A stretch of DNA of 64,000 bases from Turritopsis dohrnii (GCA_027922465.2 BQMF02000142.1:682001-746000), one strand, 5' to 3'; counted from the stretch's first letter, positions 33,301 through 48,300 are shown. Program-made: numbers and translations. Notes: generated by a model from the sequence alone, not told the origin.

Positions 33301-36300
33301 CAGTTTTTTCATTTTGTCTTGAGCTGAAAATCCCTGAGATTGACGACTCACAAGTCGTTCAGGTATTTTAAATTATATTCATTCCAGTTGCTTTTGTTTC
33401 ACTTTATAAACTGCCACTGGAGAAAAGGAATCAATGTTTTAGTTCTGTTTGTCAACCTGAGAGAAAGTTACAATATGGGGCATGTGAACTCTTTTTAAAT
33501 CTGTTTTGCATGAAGGCTTTGAGTTTGATTGACTACTTCAGCAAGCATGCCAAGTTTCTACAGTCTTTTTTCCTTTGAGTTCAGTTAATAGGTCATCAAT
33601 TTCAGCAAAACTTTCATGAAGAATCTTTAATAGCCAATTCAATCAGATAGTTAAAACAATATACAAGGCTTCGTCGTCAAGGCACATTGTCCTTAACAAT
33701 GTTTACATTAGTGCCATCAACATAAAGCTCAATGAGTAACTACTAAAATTTGACAATCCAAAATGAGAAATTAATAGGATTTGATAGGATTTCGTAAACA
33801 AGATTGTAATTTATATTATTATGTATTATATCATTTAGACGACCTCATAACAATTAGACATTCTTACTTTCCAACAAAACATCTGTAGAAACATCTAGTA
33901 GTCATGTGACTTATTTCAATTGTTTTCTATAAAGAATTATTATATATGCATGGAACTTCAGACTTAATTTCTATGCTATGTTGTTGTATGCCTCTGTGCT
34001 TATAGTACATTACTAGGGCGGCAGGGATTTTTCCAAGCACTTTTGGTTACTACCGTTTTTCGTAGAGAAGATTGAGTTTTACAGTCCAGGAAGTTCCGCA
34101 ATTTGAGAGATTTCAATCTACACAAACAGGCCTTGTCATGAGAGGCATGCATAGGGAGTTGGAAACTAAGATGTTTTTTAATTTCATTGAATAACATGAA
34201 AACGAGTTCTACTGGTACCACTTTCGTTTTCGTATTCTTTCGTAAGGTGAATAAATGAATGTGTATAACAAAAGAAATTTCAAAATTACCTTAGCAATGG
34301 TGGTTGTTCTCCCTAGCAACAGAATTTTTGGTGAATAATGGCCTTATTACTCTCTCAAAACATGTTTTTAAATACTACGCATTAAAGAGCTAAAAAATGT
34401 TTAATTGACAATGAATGATTGAGTTTCTAAACTCAATTCAAGATTGAGTAACTACCGGTAAACGGTAGTTGGAAAGTGCTTGGAAAAATCCCTGGGCAGT
34501 CTTATTATTATAGGAACAGTAGGCTAGCAATGAACAGCAAGTAACATTCTGCTGTAGGTGTTTATAGTGAGTGTATTAGCAATGAAAGTGCTAGTAAAAC
34601 TTTGATCACACATGATTGAACTTCTTACGGTTATTCTGCATGGCTTTGTTCGATCCATTACCTTTTGCAGAGATTGGAAAGAACACTTTATGTCAACTGA
34701 TTACATAAGGCTTACCCAGTGGGTAAATTCATTGCAAAGAGTGCATAACTATAGAAATATACACACTAGTTCATTGAAACTGCTCTTCATCGCATGGACT
34801 TTTTGATGATTTTGGCCACTGGGATAGTTAGGGTTCCCTAGCACATTGGTTCCATAACAATAATAAGAAATGAAAACGTTTTATCATTGTTTTTGTGTAA
34901 CTTGAGTAGACATTTCAATGATCAGAAAATTGTAGAAAAGTTTGAAGAAGTTATGACAAAGTCACATGAACATTATCTGTGGAGAGGTTGGTCCCAGACA
35001 AATGACTCAACGTATATTTTCTTGATTGAGATAACACTTCAGAATCTTCACATTCCATTTAACTGAGCAGTTTGTTTGAATTTTTATAGGGTTGCCTTCT
35101 GTATTTTCCCAATGATACTGGTAATGAAACGGTCCCTGACTCGTCGGTAGGCATGGGTGATACCACCTCACCTGATCCCTTGTTTGAGTGTTTTTGGCAA
35201 GGCAGGCTGGCACCTCTGTCATACGTCAACAGGTTAGTTGGTTAAAGTCGATGTATTTAGAACCTATTCACATTACCTTCTTACCTTGAAATCTTAACTA
35301 TTGTGGAAATGTGAGGGAAATTGAAATTACACTGAAAAATAGCACCTTGGAATTCATTTCAGAGATGAGAAATTTATACACTTGCATTAGAGACATTGAC
35401 TTAAAGTCACTGACTGCTGGCTTCGTATATATGTCTTTGTAGATCTGACCTTAGAAATGTTGCCTAATCTCTTATTAACCACTACATTAACGTTTGCTTG
35501 CGATACATTTTATTCCTTTCAACAATATTTCTTCTTCAAGATAATTGCTCAAAAATAATGCAACAAGTTTATGAAGAATAACGTGCAAAAGTCTGTTTTT
35601 GAATGTTATGGGAAATTATATTTATCATGTTTTCCTCACACATTGAGCATATTAAAAATGTGTAAAACAGAAAAGTCAGTGTAAACAATCCTTCACAATG
35701 CACCTGGTCTTTAATCAAAGTTTTTTTCTTTTCAATGTAATCGACAAACTGTAAATACATCCCAATCTTTTTGGTAGACTCCAGTTTTGCATGAAGCCTG
35801 AATCAAGAACACGTAAGGCGAAAGACCAGTTGCCCGACATTTGTTTTAATCGTATTCGTGGTGTTTTATTTTTCAATCGACATACTCCTGTATCTAACAA
35901 TAAACTAAAAATTTTACTGGACACAAGGCGAGATCTGTCAGATGCTTTGCAGGAAGCTTCTTCCGCAAGGCGTTTACCAAGTGAGTTTCGACAATGGCTG
36001 GAACAATGTCATCAAGAACATGATCGGGAGGTAAATTTTGAATATTTTTTATTTTTATTTTTATTATGATTTTTATATTAAATGAGGTTGCTCTTTGTTT
36101 TTCAGTTTGTATACAATAGTCGTCTTCCTGAAAGTCAACAACCAAAAAATGGAGATGTGTTTTACGCTCAGTTAAAGATTTTGACAAGTGGTGGAGAAAA
36201 TGCATATGTGTCAGGTCAGTTTGATCTCAGGTTGCTGTCATCATGAAATGGTATTAGTGTTTTGAAACAGCTTTGTATTATAATGCCTTTTAAAAAGGTA

Positions 36301-39300
36301 TAAAGAAAAAAAATAAGATTATTGAAGTGGTTGGTTACTATTTTTTTTCTTTGAGGGGACAGTCACAGGATGCAGTACAGGACTTTTGTTATTACTTTGT
36401 CCTCATACCTCAAACTGATTTGTTAACAGGAGAAACAGTAAAGATTGATACAAGACCTGTTGCATATGGAAGAATATCATATTTCATTAAGAAACAAAAA
36501 CCAAACGATGTTGATTCCATTGTATATTTTAAACTGCCGGAGAAAATTTATGGTGATCTCATTGAGACCAAGTCAATCATGCGTCTAGCAGGCAAGCCTG
36601 ATCCTGCTACATTGAATAAAATATTCGCTACTGAAATGCTTCATGCACCGAACGAATGTAAGTTTTCAATAGCATCTGTTCTATCACTTCAAAGTTACTT
36701 CAATTTCCTTTCAAAGGGTTTTGTAATATCTTGAGTTTATTGAAGTCCGAAGCACCGATCAAGCAAAGGTTTAAATGTTTTTAATATTTCTGTGTTTTTG
36801 ACTTAATAGTAAAAGTATATGAAGAAACTGACAATAAGGAGGTCCCATCTAAATTGGAAATGTGTGCAGGAGAGGAAATGAAGAAAAAGACAGCATTTTA
36901 TGCTGTTGTTTACAATGGCGAACGACCTCCAAAAGTCATCACTGATGTGTATCAGCAGAAGGTTACTGTAAAAGTTATGGTATGTGGATTGCTCATGACC
37001 TTTTAATAAAAAACTAGCCGCCAAGGCGGCGTCGTTCGCCGCCCATGTTCAGCATGCGTTGACTTCACGAAAAAAAAAAAGTAAAGAATTGGCAACCGAA
37101 AGTGTTCCCATGTTGTAGAGCTCGAAAAACTGATCAAAAAAATGTATAGGATCGTTCCGCTACGATCAACCGTTACAGAGATATCATTGTTCAAAGATTT
37201 TGATGACGTCACAGACCCCTCCCCCAAAAAATTAGACCCAAATTTTTTGTCACCCCATCGCCTGTATGGCGGACCCCAAGAAACGTCAGTTATCCCTATT
37301 GGTTATCGAGATAATTTTTCCTAAACGTCGCATTCGATTAGGGTCTCAATACAATGGTTTCACACTGACGTCGCGCACAAGGAAGAGAAATAATTTATGT
37401 GTGATCTTACATTGCTGACTCTCTTTCGCAGTTCACATCTACCATTTTGCGTCACTTACAAACAAACAAACAAACAGACAGAGAATCGGCTATTAATATA
37501 TAGATTAGTTGTTGTTGTGGTATGTTAACATATTAAAAACCAATCAAGTGTCAAAGGGTAAGAAAAGAATTTGGATGTGAATTGCAATTTCAGTTGTTTG
37601 GATGACAGGAGAAAACGGTGTAATCACACAAAACTTTTTGGTTTTCTTTATTTCAATAAGCCTCAATGTTGTTACATCTTTGTTAATCTTAGATCAAATT
37701 GTTCAGTTATCCTATAATGTCAACAGCAGATAAACAATTGTAGATTTACGAGATTTTATCGATTAGCGTGTGAATTATGTGAATAATGGAGAAACATATT
37801 GTGTTGTGGGTTTTCTACTGAAATTGAGGTGTAGTTGCTAAGAAAAAAGCATTTGAATCAGTGGTAGATGGTAAATGGCTGCGAATGTAAGGGTACATGG
37901 AATGATAAGCCATTGAAAACCATTTGAAATGGCATTTAAAGTAGTTGTAGCAGTAGCAACTCTGCAAGTTGACTGTAAACAAGGGACAGCCTGCTCTGAA
38001 ATAACTTTCACTTTTATTTTGACATTAGATTACTGATCGTAACTCAGTTGTGAACAATAGCCCAATTGATAGCAAATACAAGTTTAAACCTTTCTACTTG
38101 GACAAAGTCGGCATATATGAAGTTTCCTTTACAGCGTTGGTTAATAATACTCCTACCCCTGCAACAAGAATGATCCACTTAAATGTTATCCGTATGTTAT
38201 AATGTTTCATGTATTTGTCAGACTTTCTAATGCAATTTTTCCTGAAATAAGTTTTTCTGTTTCAATATTTTTATAAATTGGAAGACATCTTTAGAATCCT
38301 TATTTTTTGTTGAACTTTGTATGAAAGTTTGGGAAGCTATAATGATGCAAAAATTTATGGAATTTTAAGATTAATTATTCATCGAGGACAAATCATAGCA
38401 TAATTTGGCTGTTGACGAAATCATGATTTTTTTAATGAATATAAAATTTGCAATCCAAAACCTTAGCTAGAACATTGACATTTCTGAGTTCTCTGTGTTT
38501 TATAGCTACTGTTGCAGAAATTGTCAACTTATTGAGCAACTCGCCAGATCATGTACCTATTGGTGAAAAAATCATATCCTTTAAGCTCTCATTTCACGAC
38601 GTGTTTGAGAATAACACTTGTTTATTCAAAGATGGTACCTCATCTGTGAAACTGATTTGCACATGTGACCAAATGAACATTCATGGAGTGAAGGACCGGT
38701 ACACACCAGATAAGAATGGGGAATTAACAGGTAAATGCATTTGAAAATTATGTCTGAACAAATGAATGAATTAAAATCATGCTACAATTTTTTTTGTATG
38801 GCCGGCAGATGTGCCTGGCCAAAATCAGCTCCACGTTTATTATATATTTCCCCTTAGGGCAAAATATTATGTTAAAGCGAGCATTTCCTTCTTTCTTTCT
38901 CAGTTCACTTAAAAAGCAGCAGTTCAGTATTGAACATTGCCCTAGTTAAGGTAGATAAGAATAGAGGCTAGTCTTTAGTGAAGTAGTATGCCATGTTTTT
39001 TTCAGTCAGTGCAGATGAAGTGGAAGATTGTTGTTTTCTGCTAGCTTTTCAGATGATTGAATAGATAAAACATTAAATGACAGAAATACATGGTTTTGGT
39101 TCAGCGTTGTCCTAAAATGAATGAACATGTGAAAAACAGAAAGAAAGTTGTATAAAACGTCACCGATGTTTTGTTTGTTGATGATAACAGTGGTGTTATG
39201 ACGATTGGTAATTAAATCCTTAGAGCAGGCTGAAGACTGATTTTTATTTTAAATCATGATTTGATACAATATAGCCCAACTGAAATCACATGGCATAATG

Positions 39301-42300
39301 TACAGCCATATGAAGAAGGAGAACCCTTTTATGTGAGGAACACTCAGTTATATTAATTCAAAGAGCATATATATAATAAAAACTGCACATAAAAACATGA
39401 TGTACAACAAGAAGTTCAGAAAACCAATTATAATCAGTCACCAATTTTTCATTTTGTAATAAACGCCGCCCTCTAATGAACGCCTCCCTCTATTAAACGC
39501 CGCATCCAAAACCTTGAATTTGTAATAAACGCTGCGGGGTTTATTAGAGGAAATATGGTTTTTCATTTTGGATTTAGCAAGGTCATTCATCACATTGACA
39601 GTTGATTAGGAGTTCTTATACTGAAGAAATAATTTGTGTTTGCGAGATGTTTTTTTTTTCGGAATACTTGAATTTGATTTAACAAATTGTTGTTCTCCTT
39701 TTTTGAAAATAACTCTCTTTTTTTCCTAATTTGGAATGTTACACATAATGTTTGTTAGTAGAAGGTAAGGACAACATTTTTATCTAAGTATCGGTTGGAC
39801 TGTCAATACGGTTCATTTTGTTGGTAATTATATACTATTGTAATTAGCGAACTGATACTTTTTTCTTGGAGAACCATATAGTCACGTTTTTTGCAAATTC
39901 TTGTTGACCTTCATTTATGAGAGCTATAATCCAATGCATTGGAAGTTGTTGAGCTTTGATAGTAAATCAATGATACTAAATCATGATGTCAAGTTGTTTT
40001 ATCCCATTAATAATAATGTTAATTAGTTATCGTCATTCGAAAGTCAAGCAGTACGATGGATTCGAAAATAACTTTTTATAATGCGTTTCCTGATAAAATC
40101 AGTGCTGATTATAGAAAGTGAGGTGGCCTTACATTGGGCTGCCTTTCCCAACACAGTTTTCCACAATGCAACGTGCTATTGTGTAGTCTGACATGTTTGA
40201 ACAAATAACCTGTCAGTTAAAATTACTTTGTTTTTTGTACCTTAATATTCTTGGATTTTTTTTAGTCTCAGGAATCAGTGTTGACCCAAAAGAAGGCCAT
40301 AAAGTCAACCTTTCCAAGGACTACCAGTTTTGGATTGTGGCAGAGGGTATTGGAGATGTGATGTTTCCTTTTCGAGTTAAAACAGGTTTGTTCATAGTTG
40401 TATTTACTTACAGTGACCTGACTCGAAGTTTTTCACAATGAAACTTACAGTCCCTGTAAAATTTGAAACCAATTTGTGCATGTTGTTTTTCCAGAAGGGA
40501 GTGTTTATTTTGTATTAATAATTTCATTCTTTGTTTCAGGTCCACCAGAAAAGATTTTGATGACACCATTAGAGTCACTAGAATTTGAAAATTATGGGGA
40601 TTTTCCGGAACTGGAAGTAAAATTACTTGATAAATGTAACCAACAAACTGCCGTGCAAGACAAGTCGCACCAGCTGGCATTATCATGTGATGCCTTCACC
40701 CAGAATGTTCTTTTATCAACTGTCTCTTTGGGAAGAGCAAAATTTCCTACCACTACGATAAAGATTGAGAAACTAACAAAATCTGTTAAGAGAACTATTC
40801 AGATCTCATTAGTATTACCTGAAACACAAAAGAAAAAAACAGTGATTAAGAAAACAATTAAAGAGTTGCACAAGTTTACTATTCAAATACTTCCAAGTAA
40901 TGTATGCAAACGTATCCAAGTGGTGCACCATGGTAACTACAAGGAAAATAATAACTCCGAGTTAACTATTGAAGCGATTGCTGGTTCTACTATAGAAAAC
41001 TTGACTATCGTTGGGTTTGGTGAGAATGGGAAGTTATTGTCGAAAGATGAGTTACAATCACAAGATATACATGTTAATACAACATGGGCTGATGTATGTT
41101 TTTGAGATAATATGGCAGCTGTTCATATTTTGATACTTCTACCAAGTGTGCAAATTTGTTGAAAAATCTCTGAGAAGGAGTGCATTTCTAAAGAAATATA
41201 TCCACTATTTCAATAAAAATGCTCTTTGTGTGATTTTGACTGGTCTTCCTATGAAATAGATTGGAATCTTGTTTACCTTTGTGATTTTTATTTGACTTCC
41301 AGGTGAATTCAAAGAAACTACCAGCCTTACCAAATTGTCCTGTTACCAATGTTCTTCAAGTCAACGTTCAAAGTGTGCAGTGCTTCTGCAAGTTTAATGG
41401 ATTTGAGATACGAAATGAAGCCAAACTACGAATATTAGTAAAAGCAGGTATTATGAGATTTATATGTTATTTTATTCAGTTTGAAGTGTTTTGCTTGAAA
41501 CTTTTTGTTGAAACTTCTTAAAACGTCTTAGGCAAACCTGTTAAGTGGTCCTTTCAACCACTGACTTTAAATGTTCGTTGTAATACACCAAAAGATTTAA
41601 ATGAAGCTGTTAAAATCATTGCATTGGATGAGCACCATAATCCATCGCCTTGTATTAAAGAGCTACAGCCATATATCACTGTTGAACACACTAAGTATGT
41701 TCATAAATTCTTTGTTAATGTTACTGTAAGGAGTATTATGATCTGTCACAAACATTTCTTTTCCTGACTGCTCTCTCTGAAAGTCTTGTCATCTTTCATA
41801 GAACTGGCAAGACCGTACAGTTTGATGGTTCTCTGAAACACAAGAATGGTGCCTTTTATTTCACTGACCAGTCTCTCTTAAAAGGACACTGTGGTCAAGT
41901 AAATCTGATAGTGCAGGACCAGAAGTCAACCTTGTCTAAAGATACTATATCAGTACAGTTGTCTGTTGGTATGTTGACTTTTTTTCTTGCTGGTGGTACA
42001 CTTGGAACACTATCTCCTTGTCAACCAAGATCTGAAACTCCACATGATGAGGTTTTATTTTTCTTTTATGAATGCAATAAATTATTTTTTATAAACTTTT
42101 TCAAGGGAAGTGAGATCTCTGCAGTTGAAGCATAAAAAGTTTTCAGCTTAGGTGTTCATTGCCATATGAAAAGTTGAAATCAAAGCAATGTTTCGCTTTC
42201 AATCCAGTGTATGGTTGATTTTATGACATGGACTGTATGAGTTTGAGACTTTTTGGCTTATTTCTTTATAATGTTGTTTTTAGGTTTACCAGCACAACTA

Positions 42301-45300
42301 CTTGTTTCCTGCTCACTACTTGAACGTGATGACCAAGATAAACTTGGAATTCAAATGTTAAGCAAATCGTCTTTGTCAAAGCCTTTGACTGTAACGGTGG
42401 CCGACTCTTTTGGCAATCCTGTTGAACTTAAAACTAAAGTAATGTTGAGCTGGATACCCGTATCCACAGGGATAGACCTTTCTCGACAGACGAATAGTAA
42501 GGGAGAGGTGGTTTTTCCTGGAAATCAGGTCAAAACATTGGCATCCAATGGAAATATCACTCTGCAAGTTACTGCCAACTATAGAGGAATTCAAGTATGA
42601 ATCTCAAGATAATGTAAAAGCTGTTTCCACTAGGCGGAGTATTCTGCTTATGGTGTAAAGGCTATTGTTTGAAAAGGTTTTATCAAGTTCAACTTATCTG
42701 CTGTGGAAAATTACAGTAACCAAACAAATCACATTATGATTTCTTTGGAAAAAACCATACAATAGTTCATACAACACATCGTGGATACTCAGATTATTCT
42801 GCCTAGTGGAAAGGGGGCTTAAGACTGTCTCTCCCTTAGACTGTTTTTTTCATCTAGTTTTTGATAGATTATTATTATCAGGTCAACTTTTGCTAGCATG
42901 AGTTGGCAAAAATGAACTGTAATGATTGCCAGGTTTTCTTCCTTCTCATCAGCTTGAGATTGTGTTAATCTCGTCATCAATAAGGTACTTCTCATAAAAT
43001 TTCAAGCGAAGTTTGAAAAGATCACTTCACTTTACTGCAGAAAACAACATTCTTTTATTCCAAGTTGGGAAGGAAGTTTGCCCTAGTCCACATTGGCCTT
43101 CTGCAATTTGATGATGTTTACTCTGATTTCTCTAGCCTACACTTATAGACGTGCAAGTACTTCAATGCAACAGAATCACCAGTATCACAGCTTACGTGGA
43201 TGCTCAGAATTTGACTGCTTACAATGACTTACCAGTTATTAAGGTTTGTTTTGTTATTTTTTATTTACATTAAAACTTTGATGAGGTTTAATTCAGTTTC
43301 CTTAGTCTCCAAATTCATAACGTTTTATTGAGCCTAAATATTCAAAAGTTATAACCAAAATCGAGCTTATAATATTCTTCGAGTTTGTTCTAATGTCAGT
43401 AAGTAATGTGTTTGTTCCTGAATAAACAAGAACTGTGAAACAATGTTTACACACTAGTAAACCTAAGGATGAACGTGCTAGTACAGTGAATAATAAAGAT
43501 CTACCATGATGGAGCTTAAAATATTGCTCAGTCTCAGCTATTGTTAACTTGGAGTATGTTTTTATAAAAACACAACTCCTTGTTCCTTCCCTGTGAGCGA
43601 AATCGTTAAAAAATCACTGCGATGATGAACACTTACATTGAAATGTATATGTGTATAAGAAATGCATCCCTTCGCAGTGGTTTTTCAAAAAATTGTCCCA
43701 CTAGGTTCGTTTAAACTTGTGTAATGCTAATCTTTCACTTCTGATTGCATCAAACAAGTCCACAGACCATCTTTGTCGTAAACTTATTGTATTTTCAGAT
43801 AAGCCATCACAGACCATCTTTGTCGTAAACTTATTGTATTTTCAGATAAGCCACGAGACTGAAGACAAAGTTATGGTACCCGATCTAAAAAATAATGTGG
43901 AGATGACATTACGTCAGCCAGATGGAAAAGCATTACCCATTAATTATTATCCAGTCAATATGCGTGTTACCGACGAACTTGGTGTGTTGAACTGTACTCC
44001 TATCAAAGGTATGTCACTGCGGCTTAAAGATGGTGTTTGATGGTATTTGTTTTTCATTTTTAGTTTTTATTTGCTGGAATGAATTAGTTAATGGTAACTA
44101 GATTTTACAAATCCAACAGAAAATAAAGTATAAATAAAATAAATAAATAAATAAAAATCAATCAATCAATCAATCAAAGTAAAATGCCTATATAGGGCCA
44201 TGGCTGTTATAAGAGTTTTGGTTTCGTATTTGCTTACTATTTCAAACGAACTATATCTTACAAAAAGAAATCATCGAAGAACTGGTTGCTTAGATTTGGT
44301 GTTGTGAATGTCACCACTGCTTATCTTGATTAACTCATGTTGTGTGATGATGTCTTCTAGGGATTCAATTAAAACAGGCTGGCCAGTGGCAGTTGCGTTG
44401 CGTGCATACCGAGACTAGACAAGAGATCAAAGATAACAGCGCCAACACAGTAACTAGCAAGATCGAAACATTTCCTGTACTGCCTGGTAGGTGCTGCTTT
44501 CCCTGAAAACCCTTTTGCTTTCCCTGAAAACCCTTTTACTTTCCCTGAAAACCCTTTTGCTTTTGTTTAATTGAACATTGCGAATGCTTCTTCCTACGTC
44601 ACACAAGTCGATTTTTTAAAAACAAAATCACCAGAAGATTAAACATTTTTAAACCAAGAAAAGATGACAAAGTCTTGATTTTTATTTTAACTATATATTC
44701 GTCCACACTCCAGTGGACATCATCAGAGTTTCTTAAACTAAAAAATTTGGCTAAAATATTAAAAATCTGACAAATTACATCACAAAGTTACTACTGGTTA
44801 CCTAATTACATTTATAAAAGAATATTGATAAAAAGGTTGTCATGGAAACTTTTAAATATAATTAAAATTATAGGGTAATTGGCATAATGTATTTGGGTAT
44901 ACAGTGTGATTCACAAAAAGCGGGACTCCGAGTTTGAGGGTAGATTACTGTTTATATGTAAAACATTTTTAAAAAATTTTTACACCATGAGACGCGAAAT
45001 TTTATAAGCTTTCCAATGATATAAAAATTGCAACGTAAAAAAATAAAAAATAAAAAATAACTATTAACTATTAAAAATCATCGCTCTGATGAACACGAGA
45101 CATTTGCTTTTTCTTCTTTACTGGTAATTTTTTACGTTGCAATTTTTATATCATTGGAAAGCTTATAAAATTTCGCTTCTCATGGTGTAAAAATGTTTTA
45201 AAAATGTTTCACATATAAAACTCGGAGCCCCTCTTTTTGTGAATCACACTGTAAAATATTGTCAGTTTAAAAGTTTCAATGGCACTGAGGCCTCTTGAAC

Positions 45301-48300
45301 ATTTAAATTAGGTCTCTTGTGTATAATATAAATTGCTTCAGCTAATCTTCTTCTGTGCATATTGTGATTATAGCCACTTGCTATTATTTCAAAACCTACT
45401 GGTTCAAAGTCTACTGGTTTGTGCCCAGTCCTTTTCGTATGTTTAAGCATATGGGACTTCCCTCATTGGATTATTCAACAATGATATTGTCAAGGAATAA
45501 ACGTCATGTTTTTTTAACTGTTTTCATTTTGATAGGTGAACCCAAAAAGATAGTTTGGAACATGCCACCTGATACAGTGCTATCTGCCAGAAATACCGCT
45601 GATGTTACGGAAAGAACTTTACGTCCAATGTGGAAAAATCCGTCTGGGTATGTTCCATGTTATAGTCATGCAATATTCAAGCAGCCTGTTTATATTCATA
45701 ATCATGTAGATCTGTTAGTTGAAATCAGCTTCAATCGGTTGAATTTCAGTTGTAAGTTAATATGCAAAAGAAGTGGAGAAATTTTGATGGGGATTTAATT
45801 TGGTGCAGCCAGGATTTTCTTAAATTTGGCCCGTAATTAATTTGGCATAATTTAGACTTTCTGGTCAATATTCACCTTATTTTAAGGCAATATTCGATTT
45901 TTTTTTGGAAACAGTTGAATTTGGCGCGTATTTAATTTGACGCAGCTTCCAAAAAGTTAAATCTGACGTGGATTTAATTTGGCGATTTTAAGCATTCATG
46001 TGCCAATGGCTCCAAATTTTCATTGCATCAAAACTCCATTTAAGGTAAAGGAAGTGGTAGTCGAATCTTCTACACGAACATCTATTTTGGACAAAATGAA
46101 CATAGATCATTAAAAATTGCATGGTCTGGAAGTCCTTTGTAGCAATTGATCCTTCCCATAAGTTGTCTTCCGAATACATACTACAAATACCACAATGCAA
46201 TGCTCTTATTTTTTGCTTTGGAATTACTTTAAGCATTGTTCTTAATAGCTGTAAGAATATCACTTTTATAAGATAACCGACACACTTCTCCATCAGTCAG
46301 ATAACCGACACACTTCTCCATCAGTCAGATAACCGACACACTTCTCCATCAGTCAGATAACCGACACACTTCTCCATCAGTCAGATAACCGACACACTTC
46401 TCCAGTCAGATAACCGACACACTTCTCCAACAGTCAGATAACCGACATACTCCTCCATCAGTGAGATAACCGACGTACTCCTCCATCAGTGAGTTCTCTA
46501 ACGATTATGCGTAGATGTAGGAAGCTTGACCAATAGTATATTGATCTTTGCCTGTTTTCACCACTGCTTGTTTTCTCTATTCAAGTTTGCCCAGATCACT
46601 GGTACTATCTGTTGTCGATGAGTTTGGCAATCCAGTATCTTCCGATAAAGTTTTGACGTTAAGTATCGAAGCGTCTGACGGTATGCTTGGTGACGACACC
46701 GTATTACCAGAACTCGAGAAAGAATCTATACGAATGAAAGGTGATTATCGTCTGGAACTAAACTAAACAGGAAAATAAAATATTCCTAACCGGATCCTAC
46801 GATGAAAACGTTATATTTTCGCAAATGATAAATCTCAAAAAGTTCTGTTACAGTTTTTTTGTAATTCTTCATCGAGATATTTCAATTTCAAGATCTTAAA
46901 TTCGATTTATGCAATGCGTATTAAGTGAGCAACTAAAATTTCTCATTGCTAAAACTGTCATATGAAATTTTCAGAAACTGTCAAAAGACTTGTGAAACAA
47001 CTTTATGACATCATCATTTCTCCTCACAGGATCGCTTTAAGAACACTTACATACCAGTCTCTAAATGATTAGCTTTGATGATTTTTAGGGTTGAGTACTG
47101 AAGTACCAGTTCTCCGATTGAAGGAGAAGGTTGGGAACAAAACTGCTAACTACAGTCTCCTGTTTAAGTCTGCTTCGTTGCAGCCACTTAAAGTTCAATT
47201 TGCTTTTAGTACCAGTAAGTATGTTTTAAAATGTGAAATGTAACTGTGTGACATCAGAAGATGGCATCATCATAATCTTTACAGTTGAAAGCCTCTTAGT
47301 TTCGTTTGACTGAACGAGGCATATGTAATCATGTGCTCGTTTATCCCAGATAGAAATATATATTTGACCGGATACTTTTAATAGTAAGATGTATTTTTTC
47401 GGATATAGGCATCCGTTTACACTACGTCACTTTATCGGATTATCGGTTTCTTATTCAGCCTTTCCATAAAGTTTTCCGATTTCAATCATACCGCATTTTC
47501 GGAATAATAATTGCTTACAATTTCAATGAATTGATTTCTATGCTATTCTATATTATTCGAAAAACTTATAAACATGTGTTATCTCTCTCTACGAGAACCT
47601 CTTTTAATATCGTATATTTTCGTCAAGTAACATCAATATACTGTGTTAAACAATTAGGAATATGGGTGTGGAACCAATGGCTCTCCTGACGTCCCTCTCT
47701 AGAGGGCTTTGCTAAGTGGCACCTAATCTTTGCCTCAAGCAGTATATTGTATGTTTACTTTCAATGTAATAGATTCTTCTGTACCAGTGGGATGGTTCAT
47801 TCGTTCATGTAATAGATTAAATCGACTCTCTCCTGCATGCAAACAACATATCAATTTCTTCTCTCCTGCGTGCAAACAACATATCAATTTCTTCTAACCA
47901 GACATTTTAGTCGTGTCTCTGGCATTTAAGGCAATTACTCAGTCGACCTGGAAAAGAACCATTATGAGTGGAAGATCGATGCTTAATAACGCCCTGTCAT
48001 AACCTCTTTCTCGTGAATAAGTCAGCATTAAACATAAACACATGTGATGTCCGATATGATTTCTATTTGGTAATTTACATTTCTTTTCTTTGCTCAACAT
48101 TTAGCTGTGGAGATCGAAAAACTCACCAAGCAACTCATGCCTTTGAAATACGATATCACTGTATGTCATCACGTTTTGAAAGAAAAACGCGATGAGTATG
48201 GGCGTAAGAAAGAGGAGGTGAGCCGATCAGTTCTTAGTTCTTTTACGCCTTATCTCCTTCAGTATTTGTATTTTATCTCCTTCAGTATTTGTATTTTATC

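Larger units (their letters stand above)
44640..45450 (-). mobile_element. Penelope-like retroelement remnant with hammerhead-ribozyme core
   Basis: Minus strand 45450-45262 encodes HTKRTGHKPVDFEPVGF and HRRRLAEAIYIIHKRPNLN, the C-terminal end of the Penelope GIY-YIG endonuclease, to a stop. Downstream, across an inserted MITE (44900-45253), minus 44726-44698 reads CTGATGA, a stem GTCCAC-TGGAGT-GTGGAC, then GAATATATAG. This is the conserved half of the hammerhead ribozyme found in the repeats of Penelope-like elements. It is a truncated copy in SMCHD1 intron 26. Confidence 0.7.

Noticed and set aside
34612..34806. Plus-strand open frame in SMCHD1 intron 10 as an extra exon
   Set aside because: Exons 10 and 11 already join in phase and align with vertebrate SMCHD1 without it; no splice sites fit.
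43799..44008. Upstream acceptor as the true start of SMCHD1 exon 25
   Set aside because: Exon 24 ends in phase 0 and this acceptor leads to TAA within ten codons; only the second copy keeps the frame.
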